64,000 nt of DNA from Acrasis kona (Eukaryota > Heterolobosea > Eutetramitea > Acrasida > Acrasidae), in the NCBI GenBank assembly GCA_026419775.2, contig JAOPGA020001056.1, forward strand, positions 1 to 64,000, written 5' to 3'. A program made the translations under genes and the position numbers. Below, piece after piece: positions 9,993-19,916 of this stretch. The notes under the pieces were generated by a model. The model was not told where the DNA came from. It ran no database searches and was given only the letters and a program-made list of their open reading frames with translations. Positions within the stretch are counted from its first letter, which is position 1. Each line of letters starts with the position of its first letter.

Positions 9993-11369
9993 ATGTCCAC
10001 ATCTCCTGTGGCCAATGTACACCGGCAGATTATGGTGGGATTTGCAAATACTGCAGTTGGATTTGTTATAGTCTGTGCATTTGTGTGGATAATCTATCAA
10101 TTCAGCAGGACATGCTACAGCTACGCGTGGGAGGCTGCGAAAATATATATGAGACCAGATGAGGACATACCATCACATCCGTCTGTCGTTTGTTCTATTG
10201 GAGGCACAAGGGGCCCTCAACTAGGAAAAAAATTTACATATAAAACGGGGGGTGCATACCTTGTTGAGTTGGAAGATTTATACAACAAGAACGTGAAAAG
10301 AATATTATCCGCCACAAACCAATCCTTCGCGATTACAAGTAACCACATTAATTCTTTTTATTAAACTTGTATAGATCGAGGTGTTCTGTATTCTTTTGGC
10401 GTGGACAATGGCGGGGAGCTAGCACAAAACATTAAAAATGTGAGGCGCGAAAAACAAAGTCTTACGGGTCAATGCATCTACCAGCCAACAATTGTTAATT
10501 CTGTTGCTGGAAAAAAGATTATAGACATTTCACATCACGACGGCATGTTCGTTGCCGTATCAAGTATGTTTATTATTTACAAAATAACTAACTTCAAGAT
10601 GAGGGAAGAGTATTTGAGTGGGGAAGAGATCTTCCGCTCCAAAGAAAATACACTTCAAATGTTTCCTTACCAAGTAAAATATACAAAGTCTATAGGTCTA
10701 CAGAATCATACGCACTAACAAGTAATCATTTTAATACTTTCATACTAACCGTTTAGACAGAGGAGAATTATATCGTTGGAGCGGAGAAAATCTTCTTAAA
10801 CTCTGGCAGACACAAATTAGACTTTGTAGCTTCCACAAGGATTACAAACTATTGTTAAAACGTAAGAGTTTTCATTCATTTAATTCACAAACGTAGAGGA
10901 CGGAAGCATTTTAATCTTTCACCCGGGGTCAACCGACTATAGAACGATAACGGAACTTATGGGACAGGAAGTGAAGAGGGTGGAATGTGGAGATGGATAC
11001 TTTTTGGCTCTCACAGAATCTGGAACTGTGTATTCATGGGGAAACAACTTTAATTATCAACTTGGGTTGGGCGATCGCATGAATAGGGACTTTCCGACAT
11101 TAATTGAAGGATTATCAAATTTAAAGGTTACTAAAGTTGGTGTAACACAAGATGACAATTCTTACGCTTTGACTGAAGATGGAGACTTGTACATGTGGGG
11201 TCGTGGGTTCATGCGTACTTTTTGGTATCTTTTGGAGTCAGATTGTAGCCTGCCTCAAAAATGTAAATTCTTGAAGGATTGGATTGTAACTGATATTTCA
11301 TTTGGGGAGAGTCATGCGCTTGTGATATGTAAACTAGTGTATGTGGATGATGTAGTGGTCGGCTTGTAA
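9993..11369 (+). CDS. RCC1-repeat protein with N-terminal transmembrane segment
   Basis: Five exons (9993-10338, 10375-10563, 10599-10721, 10757-10861, 10897-11369) separated by 35-36-nt introns join in frame to 411 residues. Near the N-terminus is a hydrophobic segment (AVGFVIVCAFVWIIY) that should anchor it in a membrane. The rest is degenerate RCC1 beta-propeller repeats, clearest at RGVLYSFG, GRVFEWG, GELYRWSG, SGTVYSWGNN, QLGLGD and GDLYMWG. Several introns cut at the same repeat position (before DRG/EGR-type turns), as expected if repeats and introns duplicated together. RCC1 folds act as exchange factors or protein scaffolds; a tethered version suggests a scaffold at a membrane. Exact role unknown. 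Confidence 0.75.
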
Positions 11370-11395
11370 ATAAATCTTTGGTTGCTTATTACAAA

Positions 11396-12352
11396 ATGTC
11401 TTCATCTCCTTCAATAGAATATCTACACTTGATTCCAATTAGAATCGATTTGGACGAGGAGGGTGTGCGCGTGAGTGATGCTTTTTTGTGGAGCCTTAAA
11501 GGTTGATTATGTGCCATTTGTAACGAAAACTCATTTTTGATAGAGAGCACAGTCACACCGCAGGATTTTGCCGAGTGGTATTGTACAGACTATGGATTAC
11601 CTACATCAGTACAGGACTTGGTGGCGACATCGCTACGAAAACAGATAACAAACAATGAGCAGGTTTACATTGCCACGTTACAGTACTTAGAGAAGTTACA
11701 AGAACTATCACAACTACGCCAAAGAAGTGACCATTCCACTGCAAACAGACTACAAAAAAAATTACCCGTTCCAGTTGGTTTCGAAAAAGCACTACTCAGG
11801 ATACAATTGGACGTAAGAGCCGGAGATATGGTTCTAAGGGATCAATTTGAGTGGGATGTTTTCAATGCATTGAGCAGTCCAGAGAATTTTGCACAGACCC
11901 TATGTGAAGATTGTCAACTTGAGCTTAAATGGATACCTCTAGTAGCACATTCCATTAGAGAAAGCATTTACTCACACCTACACAGACATCTTTACAAAAA
12001 TAAAAAATTACAAACACTTAGTGATAGTAACATTTCTTCAACATTAACCTTTTCCAAGACATTTGATTCTTCACATATAGAGGAAGATAATTCCAAAAAG
12101 AATGAAAACGGAAATGAAACAGAGTCTGACGCGGAGCAAGAGGACAGCGTCAACGAGGACGAACCAATGCTGGACGTTAATGTCATTAGAGACGAAGATG
12201 AATACGAAGAATGGGAACCTCACATTGTAGAGTTGGGAGAGGATGAATTAGAAAAGATGAGTGCCAAGGAAGAAAGGGAAGCCCGATATAGAAGAAGAGA
12301 ATTTTCATCCACGTCAGGTCGGGTCACAAGAAACTCCGCTAGATTCATGTAA
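11396..12352 (+). CDS. SNF5: SNF5/SMARCB1 chromatin-remodelling subunit
   Basis: Exons 11396-11501 and 11544-12352 with a 42-nt intron give 304 residues. It carries the two SNF5 repeats: the first spans the intron (LIPIRIDLDEEGVRVSD, FLWSLKESTVTPQDFAEW), the second is ALLRIQLDVRAGDMVLRDQ with DQFEWDVFNA and FAQTLCEDCQL. These are the core of SWI/SNF and RSC Snf5/Sfh1/INI1 proteins. A long acidic stretch and a conserved-looking EEWEPHIVELGEDELEKM segment follow. It would be a core subunit of the nucleosome remodeller in the nucleus. The protein lacks the extended N-terminal region of animal SMARCB1. Its stop codon lies 10 bp from that of the convergent gene at 12363. Confidence 0.9.
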
Positions 12353-12362
12353 ATAAAATTTT

Positions 12363-12786
12363 TTAATCATAATCAAAACTGGTTCGTTGATTTAAACTCA
12401 AGTAAGCACTAACATGAGATGTTGTAAATAGCGAAAAGTATAGTTCATATTCACAACTCATTCTTTTTGCTTTCTTAAGTTTCATGTGCTTGTCGTCAAT
12501 GTACGACTTCATGTTTTGTTCACTTGGAAGCATTCTTGGGAAGACTTAACGCATTACGACTTGAAAAAGTTCTTTACAATGATGGAACATCAACGACGCA
12601 TTCCTTGAGGTCTAATAGTGGGACTCCTTCTTTGTTAAAGCTCGAGAACACGTACAGCTGCTCATATCTTTTTAACCGCTGATATTGTGGTAGAAAATTG
12701 ATTGGAACTTGACGCACTGTCACAATATATACGAGTATACGTTACCAAAACTTCATAGCACCAAAACACTCGGCACTTTGAGACAT
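12363..12786 (-). CDS. Small three-exon gene, unknown
   Basis: I assembled exons 12762-12786, 12578-12716 and 12363-12534; the introns are 45 and 43 nt and all phases agree, giving exactly 112 codons with TAA. No exon is long enough to be found by a 60-codon ORF search. The 111-residue product contains VRQVPINFLPQYQRLKR, VFSSFNKEGVPLLDLKE and ends in LNQRTSFDYD. I recognise no family. It is soluble, basic in the middle, with no signal peptide. Donor 1 (GTGCTA) is weaker than the genome norm, so the first exon is less certain than the other two. It ends tail-to-tail with SNF5. Confidence 0.55.
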
Positions 12787-13189
12787 GATAGAACTAGTTA
12801 TCCTTTACTGTAAAGTAGGGTTGTTTCACGATAGAATGAACGAGGTATTGTTGTATGGAAATGTATCCGCGGTACTACTCTTTTTAATTACTACAGTCGA
12901 TTGATGAGGCTGAATTGGTGTGTTGTTTTCGTTGTGATTGGTCTAGAGTCATCATTGGTCCCTGTGGCATCTCACACGGATCCTTTTATGAATCATTCCG
13001 TTCAGTTCTAATCTTTATTTATAATCAGTTGGCGCTCGGTATGGACATTGCCAATTGCTAATAAGGTGGGTAAGGGAAATTATCCGGACAACATCGAAAC
13101 TGCACAGACCACACGTTCGTATACGCCGGAGCAACAATCCTTCGCAAACAACAGACACGTCGAGCAATAGCGAAATACAGGCAGAAGAG
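12787..13189. other. Divergent intergenic region
   Basis: Lies between the starts of the 111-residue gene and the RWP-RK gene. From about 13055 the RWP-RK frame is open without ATG, so an upstream exon or non-AUG start may lie here. Confidence 0.4.
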
Positions 13190-13633
13190 ATGTCCCAGGA
13201 GGAAGAGGAAGAAGAGGGGACCAATAAAAGTTCACAAGGTAACAAGAATACACAAGCTTCTTGTCAAATGTTCAAGTTCAAAATACCAAGACCGAATAAT
13301 CTGAACGACAGCACATCTAAGGGGGGAAAGAGGATACATATCCCCATGCATGAACTTATAAGACACATGAACCTACCTCCATCTATAGCAGCATATAAAT
13401 TAAAGGTGTCAGTGAGCACTTTGAAGCGGAGGTTTTGGGAAGTGCATGAAGGTAAGCAATGGCCTATTAGTGAAAATGATCCACGGTTTCGGCAACATGA
13501 TGAAATTCACAAACAAACACGGAAAGGGAGTTTATTATCATTATTGAATAGTGTAAACATAGAAGAGAAGTACATCGATGAAGCTACTGAGTGTATTCTC
13601 GACTTTGCCTTTCGGGCAACAAGCCGCATTTAA
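13190..13633 (+). CDS. RWP-RK-like DNA-binding protein
   Basis: The first in-frame ATG is at 13190 (147 residues), though the frame is open back to 13055 and an unseen 5' exon is possible. The C-terminal half holds an RWP-RK-type helix-turn-helix: IPMHELIRHMNLPPSIAAYK, LKVSVSTLKRRFWE, then KQWP. The usual RWPxRK end is reduced to QWP with no following RK pair, so DNA contacts may differ. The N-terminal part is acidic (run of Glu) and contains MFKFKIPRP. In plants and amoebae RWP-RK proteins regulate nitrogen responses and cell differentiation. A second, more canonical family member is at 58888-59369. Confidence 0.7.
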   Translation: MSQEEEEEEGTNKSSQGNKNTQASCQMFKFKIPRPNNLNDSTSKGGKRIHIPMHELIRHMNLPPSIAAYKLKVSVSTLKRRFWEVHEGKQWPISENDPRFRQHDEIHKQTRKGSLLSLLNSVNIEEKYIDEATECILDFAFRATSRI

Positions 13634-14025
13634 AATAAAGCTTAGATTTGAGATATGAATCTTATAAAATATCATCCTAAATTATACTAATGTTTTTTAC
13701 TTAATTGAATTCAAGCTTTAATAAGAATTACCCCGAGGATTTGCAGATGCAAATTCACATTCATTGGCGCTTAAATTATTCCAACTAGGGCACATAATAA
13801 TTATGGTGATGTTAGGTAACAAACCTGAAAAGTCCCGTATTTCAATGGTCGGGGATTTCGATTCATAGATACTCCACATTCGTACACCAAAGTGTCATCC
13901 ATCGCCAATGGTTATGGTTGTCAGACCGTTTGTATTATTCACATTCAAAAAAAGTGTGAATAAACTGATGTACGATAGTGAGTTTAGTTTAAAACACATT
14001 CAAATGAAAAAAGAATTTAAAATTT
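13634..14025. other. Intergenic, nothing recognised
   Basis: Convergent spacer between the RWP-RK and LZIC genes; AT-rich, no ORF of note. Confidence 0.5.
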
Positions 14026-14706
14026 TTATTTTTTCGCATTTTCAATTTGAGAAGTAACGGAGGAAGTGTTAATTTGTGCGCCCGAATTATCAACAGCAAC
14101 AAAAGTTTTGAGTTCTGCTGACATGTTGGTCCCTAAGAATTCCTTCTCGGACTCTGTCAATTGGTCTCCAAGCTTCTGCAAAGCCGATAGAATCTCAGTG
14201 ACTTGTTGTGTGTAAACGTCGCCTTCGATTTTACCGAGTTTATGGTCTCTTTCCAATTCGTTGAGTTTGACGCGGAGTTGCTTAGGTTGATTTTTGGCGA
14301 ACCTACGAATTAAAAATGTTGTTCGAGAAGGAAAAGACGTACAGTTTAATGATTTCTGGTGTTTGGAAGGCTTTCGACACGGTTGCTCGCATGGCGAGTT
14401 GAACGCTTGCCAATTGGCTGACTAATGTTAGATTGCCCTTCGACATGTTCTTTAGGGTAACCTCAAATTCTTTCATCTGGTCCAATGTTTCCTGCAAAGT
14501 TAATAAACGGCGCGCAAGCATAGCGTACTTGTTTTGTTATGTCGTACTCCTCAGCATCTAGCTCCTCCTTCAATTCTTCACAATCTTCCAACTGCTTCAA
14601 GAGTCTATTCAACTACTGATGTAAGATACACAGTATTTATATTGTTACCTGGCTCTCAACATTGCTTTGGAGTTGTTGACGTCTCCTGTACACCCCTCGA
14701 AGACAT
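14026..14706 (-). CDS. LZIC: LZIC (leucine zipper and ICAT-domain protein) with a +1 frameshift at TGA
   Basis: Exons 14649-14706, 14529-14612, 14343-14491 and 14026-14302 with introns of 36, 37 and 40 nt. Exon 1 starts MSSRGVQETSTTPKQC and then meets TGA at 14656-14658. Skipping the T gives Glu-Ser-Gln and joins exon 2 (LNRLLKQLEDCEE) in frame. The resulting 188-residue product aligns from the first residue without a gap with vertebrate LZIC (about 190 aa, MASRG..ETS start) as I recall it, including GNLTLVSQLASVQLAM, FQTPEIIKLFAKNQPKQLR and YTQQVTEILSALQKLG. The ICAT domain of relatives binds beta-catenin; the ancestral role is unclear. A 79-nt intron removing codons 6-19 could instead restore the frame, but is twice the local intron length. 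Confidence 0.85.
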
Positions 14707-15080
14707 CCTTGTTGTTAAAAATAGTAGGTTACAACAATTGTCAATATTTGAGCATTTTTGCGGATTTATATTCTCCGAACACCTCCGAACACAACAAACA
14801 TGTTCAAATTCAGCATAAGATTCAATAACTCTTATGGGGTGTTTTAACGCAAATAGTGTAATGATCAACTGTTTCATCCTCTCATGTCCTAGAATATGTT
14901 TTTTCGGAGTCACTAGACAGGATAACGTTGCAGACCTGATCAAAGAGATTGAATAATGTAAGTAATATGGGTTACTAAATAATTTTGATTCGAAACTTCA
15001 AAAATGATCTGACAACATAAGTCATACATGGTCATTGAGAACATACACATGTACACAAGTAAATTATTAATTATTTTTAT
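14707..15080. other. Intergenic, nothing recognised
   Basis: Holds the LZIC 5' region (AATATAAAT at about 14770 could serve as a TATA element) and the 3' flank of the DUF3160 gene. No other gene seen. Confidence 0.4.
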
Positions 15081-18000
15081 TCAATATTGATACTCTGTAT
15101 CTTTTACATAACCTGGACTTTCGGGATTGATTCCAGGAACAAGATATTCTCTTGTCCATTCGGGATGAGGTGGCGTTTGATAATTGTTGATAGATTGTCT
15201 CCATTCAGAATCTGACATCCTACTACTCTGATAAAATTCATAGTGAGAGTATACCGGACCAACAAACATAATCTTCTTTCCATTAACAAAATCTAATGCT
15301 AAATACATTGTATTGATGTTGCCAACCCCCTCGGTAAGCACCTTCATTGTGTCATCCTTAAAAGCAGGATCTGGAGGTACGGTAAAAACATCTGACACCA
15401 CTGGATTCCAGTTTTTAGAGTCATCAATCCCCTTTAAAAACAATTCATTATACCATCCTGTAGCACCATATGGCACACCACTTGAATATTTCCAGTCATG
15501 AACTATGCTTTTTAAAAAGAGCGTGTCCTGCTCTGATTGTTTTTCATCACGCAGCTGCTTCTCAGAAATATCAGCAAGTCTCTGTGCTATATAACCAAAA
15601 TTTCTAAAGTGAGCTACACTATTTTTTTGTTCATCTTCAAAATAAGAGTGGAGATCATGTCCTTCTTGTTTTTTATTGCTGACTTTGCTATGAACTGTTT
15701 TTGTTCCGTGGAACAAATCTAAACTATCAGCTAATGCATTTGCCATCTTTCGAATAGCATTCCATGCAGCAGGACGAGGATCAACATACGCATCTGGATA
15801 GTCACACCCAAGATATGCACCATATGGCTCCTCAACATATAATACCGTATCATGACGAAGTTGAGACCATGAAGATAATTCAGTCTCAACATCCTTCATT
15901 GCCCATGCTTTTGTTTTGAAAGCCTGTGGTACATTTTTATTAAACAGCAATTGATCCTCTTCCTTGTGGATACCTCTAAAAACATCCAACCACATCATGT
16001 AGGTCGATTGATTGACAAGAGATTCTTGGTTCATGATTTTATTCACTATTTGATGTATAGCTTCTAGTTTACCTTGATACTCTAGTCCATCACGGAATTT
16101 CATTTTTTTATCATCAGTTCTCTGCATACGATCCACCAATAACTCCACTGTGTTTTTGTTATCAAACACTGAGAATGACAGATCTAAAGCAGACATAAAG
16201 CGACGAGATTGATCGAGATGATCATGATTAAGAAATACAACTTCCCCAGTGGCCCAACCATCGATAGTTGACCTCTGGCCCATAAACGAAAAAACAATTT
16301 GATTTTTATTAAGCGATTCTGGTTCTACTGAACTATGAATCAATTTCTTGTAAACACCAGAGTTGTTTTTCAAATAATGTTGTAACTCCTGTAACAGAGC
16401 GGAAGAATAAGATGGATTTTCAAGATGAAACATCTTGTTCAAATCAACATGAGACTTTTTAACAACCTCTAACAAGGTATTGAAGTTCAGTGAATCTGAT
16501 TTTCCAATTAACAATTGCATCAACCGATCGAACGACTTCCATTTTTCGAACAAGTCTTGATTACTGGATTTCGAAATCAAGTTGAGCATCAACAAGCTAG
16601 CTCCCAACTCTGATTTATTTTCATAAATTTCAAAATAAAATCTTGCCAACCACATCACAGTTTTAAAATAACACTTTAGCGAATAACTATTCTCATAATG
16701 ACCTCTTGGTTTAAATTGAGAAAAATCAATCACATGCTCTTTATTAAATAAATAAATATTATCTATTTGTTCTGATTTTATTTTATTCATTATTTTTTTG
16801 ATTTTTTCTTCTTGCCTTTCATCCACTATAACATGGTGCACATCATCATCATCATAATCATTTCCGAGAAGTTGTTTAGCAACTCTCAAAAACAAATCAA
16901 CATCAAGTATAACTGTTTGGAGTTCAAAAGAGAATGTAGAAAATGACAATTTAAAAACATTTAATTCACTAAGCATTGTTTCTAATATAGAGTCCAATGC
17001 ATAATAAAGGTCATCTGATTCCATTTGTTCAATTAATGTATCAAAAGATTCATGCCAAGCATGTAAAATAGAATCTAGAGATATAAAAACAGGTAAATGA
17101 GAGTTAAAGAGCATGAGATAAGTATCTGCAAATGATTTACTGCCTTTTCTCTCACTAACAACAAATCCATTCTTTTTTAAAACATTGATTTCATTTTGAT
17201 CCATAGAAAAGTCTTTTACTGTTCTATAATGATCAAAATGCCTTGTGTTTGGATCAGTATTGATTAGCTCAAAATAAGTTGCTTTTGTAGGATCAAAGTC
17301 AATGGTTTCTATTCTATTAGAGCGATAAGAGCTCTTAAAATCTTCCAATGAAAGATTTTCATACTTGTTAAAGTACTCTTCATGGATTACATTTGACCAG
17401 TTGTGCTTATTATATTCTTGTAATGTATGATTGTTTGTAGTTGATGTTGATATAGATGCGATTGTTGGTGCAATGTCAAAACATTGACATCCATCTCTTA
17501 GAGATCCAGGATGAGCTTGATAAGTTGTACATATAGGACAACCATATGAATCCAAATCATGATTCATGTTGGCACCTAATTGGATTTTACAAAGTGCTTT
17601 GTTGGTTGGTTGACTAAACCAAATCCATTTTGCATCTTTTGATATAGAATCAATTTGTGGTACGAGGGAGCCTTCGTTAGAAGCTACAGCAAGTGCTGGC
17701 AAAAACCCCTCGAATGTATTATAAAAAGTATGATTGAAGGAATTGGAATCGGAACACATCCATGAGTCGGAAGTGAGTAATGTTTGAGAGAGATTTTGAT
17801 TGTTGGTGTATGTTATTTGTGACATGATCGCAGCCGGATTGTAATTTGAGGAGTATTCACTGTTCTCAGCTTGAATAGATACGAAATCACCAGGTGATGA
17901 TTCAACCTGAAATTCGATGGCGTTTTCTACCATTGTGTGAACGTCGGAAGTTTGAAGGAGATTGTTGTTGATCCAAATCTCCTTGATGTAATTATTTGGT

Positions 18001-18485
18001 ACAATGATTGTTGCATTGTTCTTTCTTGTAGTTAATTCTGGAATCTTGATTTTACACACCACCGAAGACGACGCTCTATTTTGAGTCCAAATATACTCGG
18101 CTGTGCTGGAGATTGATGGTACAAATTTATCTGCCCAGGGTCCGAATCCATTAACCTCATAAACCAAAGGGGGAGAGTATCCACCAAAGTCCTCGTTCTT
18201 GTCCAAAAATAAATCTGTCGTACATCTCCATTCTCTACTGCTCACAAGCGATGTAGTCTGGTTTGCTGAATTTAAATAGTTAACGTCCACAATGACATGT
18301 TTTTGTGAGGAGTTGGTTATAGATATTGCTAGTATGTCTCCAGGCACTATTTTTAGGTCAGGTGAAGTGGCTACACTAGCTCCGTTAATCCAAACTTGAG
18401 CTCGCCCATCTGAACTAATAATCACTGATCCTGAACAGATACAGATAAATACAGACATTAAATATAAGACGTAACAATTCGTCAT
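15081..18485 (-). CDS. Secreted DUF3160 protein with two N-terminal lectin-like modules
   Basis: A single exon. I place the start at 18485 (1,134 residues) because it opens a signal peptide (YVLYLMSVFICICSG); the frame is open 42 codons further. Residues 18 to about 340 hold two copies of a beta-rich module (VWINGASV, GDILAIS, WRC, YIWTQN, VVCKIKIP) that also occurs four times at the C-terminus of the HYR protein at 37707-45390. The rest is DUF3160, with LPVFISLDSILHAWHESFD and, near the end, EEPYGAYLGCDYPDAYVDPRP and MFVGPVYSHYEF. DUF3160 proteins are extracellular and uncharacterised. The gene ends CAA TAT TGA ATA A: the only TGA terminator seen in the window, and a +1 shift there would add one Glu and stop at TAA. 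Confidence 0.85.
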   Translation of the reverse strand: MTNCYVLYLMSVFICICSGSVIISSDGRAQVWINGASVATSPDLKIVPGDILAISITNSSQKHVIVDVNYLNSANQTTSLVSSREWRCTTDLFLDKNEDFGGYSPPLVYEVNGFGPWADKFVPSISSTAEYIWTQNRASSSVVCKIKIPELTTRKNNATIIVPNNYIKEIWINNNLLQTSDVHTMVENAIEFQVESSPGDFVSIQAENSEYSSNYNPAAIMSQITYTNNQNLSQTLLTSDSWMCSDSNSFNHTFYNTFEGFLPALAVASNEGSLVPQIDSISKDAKWIWFSQPTNKALCKIQLGANMNHDLDSYGCPICTTYQAHPGSLRDGCQCFDIAPTIASISTSTTNNHTLQEYNKHNWSNVIHEEYFNKYENLSLEDFKSSYRSNRIETIDFDPTKATYFELINTDPNTRHFDHYRTVKDFSMDQNEINVLKKNGFVVSERKGSKSFADTYLMLFNSHLPVFISLDSILHAWHESFDTLIEQMESDDLYYALDSILETMLSELNVFKLSFSTFSFELQTVILDVDLFLRVAKQLLGNDYDDDDVHHVIVDERQEEKIKKIMNKIKSEQIDNIYLFNKEHVIDFSQFKPRGHYENSYSLKCYFKTVMWLARFYFEIYENKSELGASLLMLNLISKSSNQDLFEKWKSFDRLMQLLIGKSDSLNFNTLLEVVKKSHVDLNKMFHLENPSYSSALLQELQHYLKNNSGVYKKLIHSSVEPESLNKNQIVFSFMGQRSTIDGWATGEVVFLNHDHLDQSRRFMSALDLSFSVFDNKNTVELLVDRMQRTDDKKMKFRDGLEYQGKLEAIHQIVNKIMNQESLVNQSTYMMWLDVFRGIHKEEDQLLFNKNVPQAFKTKAWAMKDVETELSSWSQLRHDTVLYVEEPYGAYLGCDYPDAYVDPRPAAWNAIRKMANALADSLDLFHGTKTVHSKVSNKKQEGHDLHSYFEDEQKNSVAHFRNFGYIAQRLADISEKQLRDEKQSEQDTLFLKSIVHDWKYSSGVPYGATGWYNELFLKGIDDSKNWNPVVSDVFTVPPDPAFKDDTMKVLTEGVGNINTMYLALDFVNGKKIMFVGPVYSHYEFYQSSRMSDSEWRQSINNYQTPPHPEWTREYLVPGINPESPGYVKDTEYQY

Positions 18486-18859
18486 GGTTTTTTGAATCTT
18501 CGACTTTCGAGACACGTTTCTCGATGAATGCCCATCTAAAATAATTGTAATAATGCTTACGAAACTATTAATACTAGGACAAAACAGACGGATGAATGAA
18601 CAGAAGGTCAATCAGATTAAAAAGCGCTCATAGGGTTGTAGATACGTCTCGTGCTATTTTACAAAGGAAAGGGTAATTCCAGTTAAAATTATAATTTTTG
18701 AGGATCCTTTCCTGCTGTTGAAACTTGTCCATTTGATTTCTGTAACAAGTTCCATTTTGCAAATTTAATGATATGATAAAAAGAGAAAAGAGTTCCTATG
18801 TGGTCACATACCTATTTGAGGAACATTTCAACTTTCAACCATGCCATACAAAAGAAAGT
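18486..18859. promoter_or_regulatory. Divergent intergenic region between two secretory genes
   Basis: 374 bp separate the DUF3160 start from the start of the secreted coiled-coil protein gene. Both promoters should lie here; no clear TATA box is seen. Confidence 0.4.
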
Positions 18860-19681
18860 ATGATGAGGATGGCCGTGGTGTGCGTCACGTTTTTGTTATT
18901 CACCCTTTCTCTTGCATTTGACGTGTACATAGACCAAAAGCAATGGTCTAGTTACTGTTCAGTAAATAGATATTCAAATTCTGAGCCCGGATACACAGAA
19001 TGCGAGCTGTTTCCACCACTCAGGCAACAAGGACATAACATCAATGGAAATATCATAACTGCAAAAAAGAAGACTTCAAGAGGCTCTTGTTTGAAGTTGC
19101 ATTCGATTATGTTGATGGATGTTGAAGTCCCAGTGTACAAGCCACGCGTTACTTATAACCTCAGGAATCTGGATAAACGAAGGTACTTTCAAGGGCTCTC
19201 CTTAGAAGCCAGAAAAATGACCAATAATACCCAAATGATAGCATTTAAAAGATATTTTTATGACTTGGAATACTTTAAGCCCTACTTAAAAAGGTACGAA
19301 GCACTCTTCGGAATTGATGGGACAGGAAGTTGCACCTCTGAACAAACTAATGTAATCGGAAAGTTAATGAATGCAGTGAAACCTAAAACCACGCAACCTC
19401 AATCTCCCAAGCAGCCCGTGAAATCTCCTGCTGTCGTTTCATTAAAGTCGCCAGAGGAGGAGCACGAAAGACACTTGCTCGAAAAAATCAAGGCTGAAAT
19501 TGCAAGTGTTAAACATTTCAGCAGTAAAGTCAATGAAGTCAAAAAGAAGTTAGAAGACACCATCAACGAGCGTGACTCGCACAGTAGAATACTAAACCAG
19601 TATCAAACGGAACTAAATGTAATTCAGGAGAAAAAAGCTAACGCACCCGCGCCTGAAGCAACCAGTGAAAGGATGCAATAA
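18860..19681 (+). CDS. Secreted protein with C-terminal coiled coil, unknown
   Basis: I start at ATG 18860 because it opens a signal peptide (MAVVCVTFLLFTLSLAF); the frame is open upstream to 18773. The 273-residue product has a Cys-containing N-terminal domain (CSVNRYS, YTECELFPPL, SCLKLHS, one later Cys) likely to form disulfides, then a Pro/Lys/Gln-rich linker and a coiled coil of about 60 residues (HLLEKIKAEIASVKHF onward). I recognise no family. The next gene downstream also encodes a signal-peptide protein, so both may act in the secretory pathway. Confidence 0.65.
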   Translation: MMRMAVVCVTFLLFTLSLAFDVYIDQKQWSSYCSVNRYSNSEPGYTECELFPPLRQQGHNINGNIITAKKKTSRGSCLKLHSIMLMDVEVPVYKPRVTYNLRNLDKRRYFQGLSLEARKMTNNTQMIAFKRYFYDLEYFKPYLKRYEALFGIDGTGSCTSEQTNVIGKLMNAVKPKTTQPQSPKQPVKSPAVVSLKSPEEEHERHLLEKIKAEIASVKHFSSKVNEVKKKLEDTINERDSHSRILNQYQTELNVIQEKKANAPAPEATSERMQ

Positions 19682-19916
19682 AAAAAGTACTTGTAATGTC
19701 CAATAAAAACAGGATATACTTCCAAAATGTGACTTTGTATGCCAATAAAAAATTATGCGTAATCATTTTGATGTTTTTGAAGCTTTCCAAATTGTTGTTG
19801 AAAGATTTCATGATATCCTGATAAAAAATTCTCCTTCATATAGCAAACCCGTTGAAAAGAAATGTTTAGGGATACGTGTTCTATATGAAAAATGTCCGAC
19901 CAACCAAAATTTTAAA

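Noticed and set aside
14656-14943. 95-codon minus ORF ending MSSRG..PKQC
   Set aside because: Only its last 16 codons are real (LZIC exon 1); the upstream part is 5' flank.
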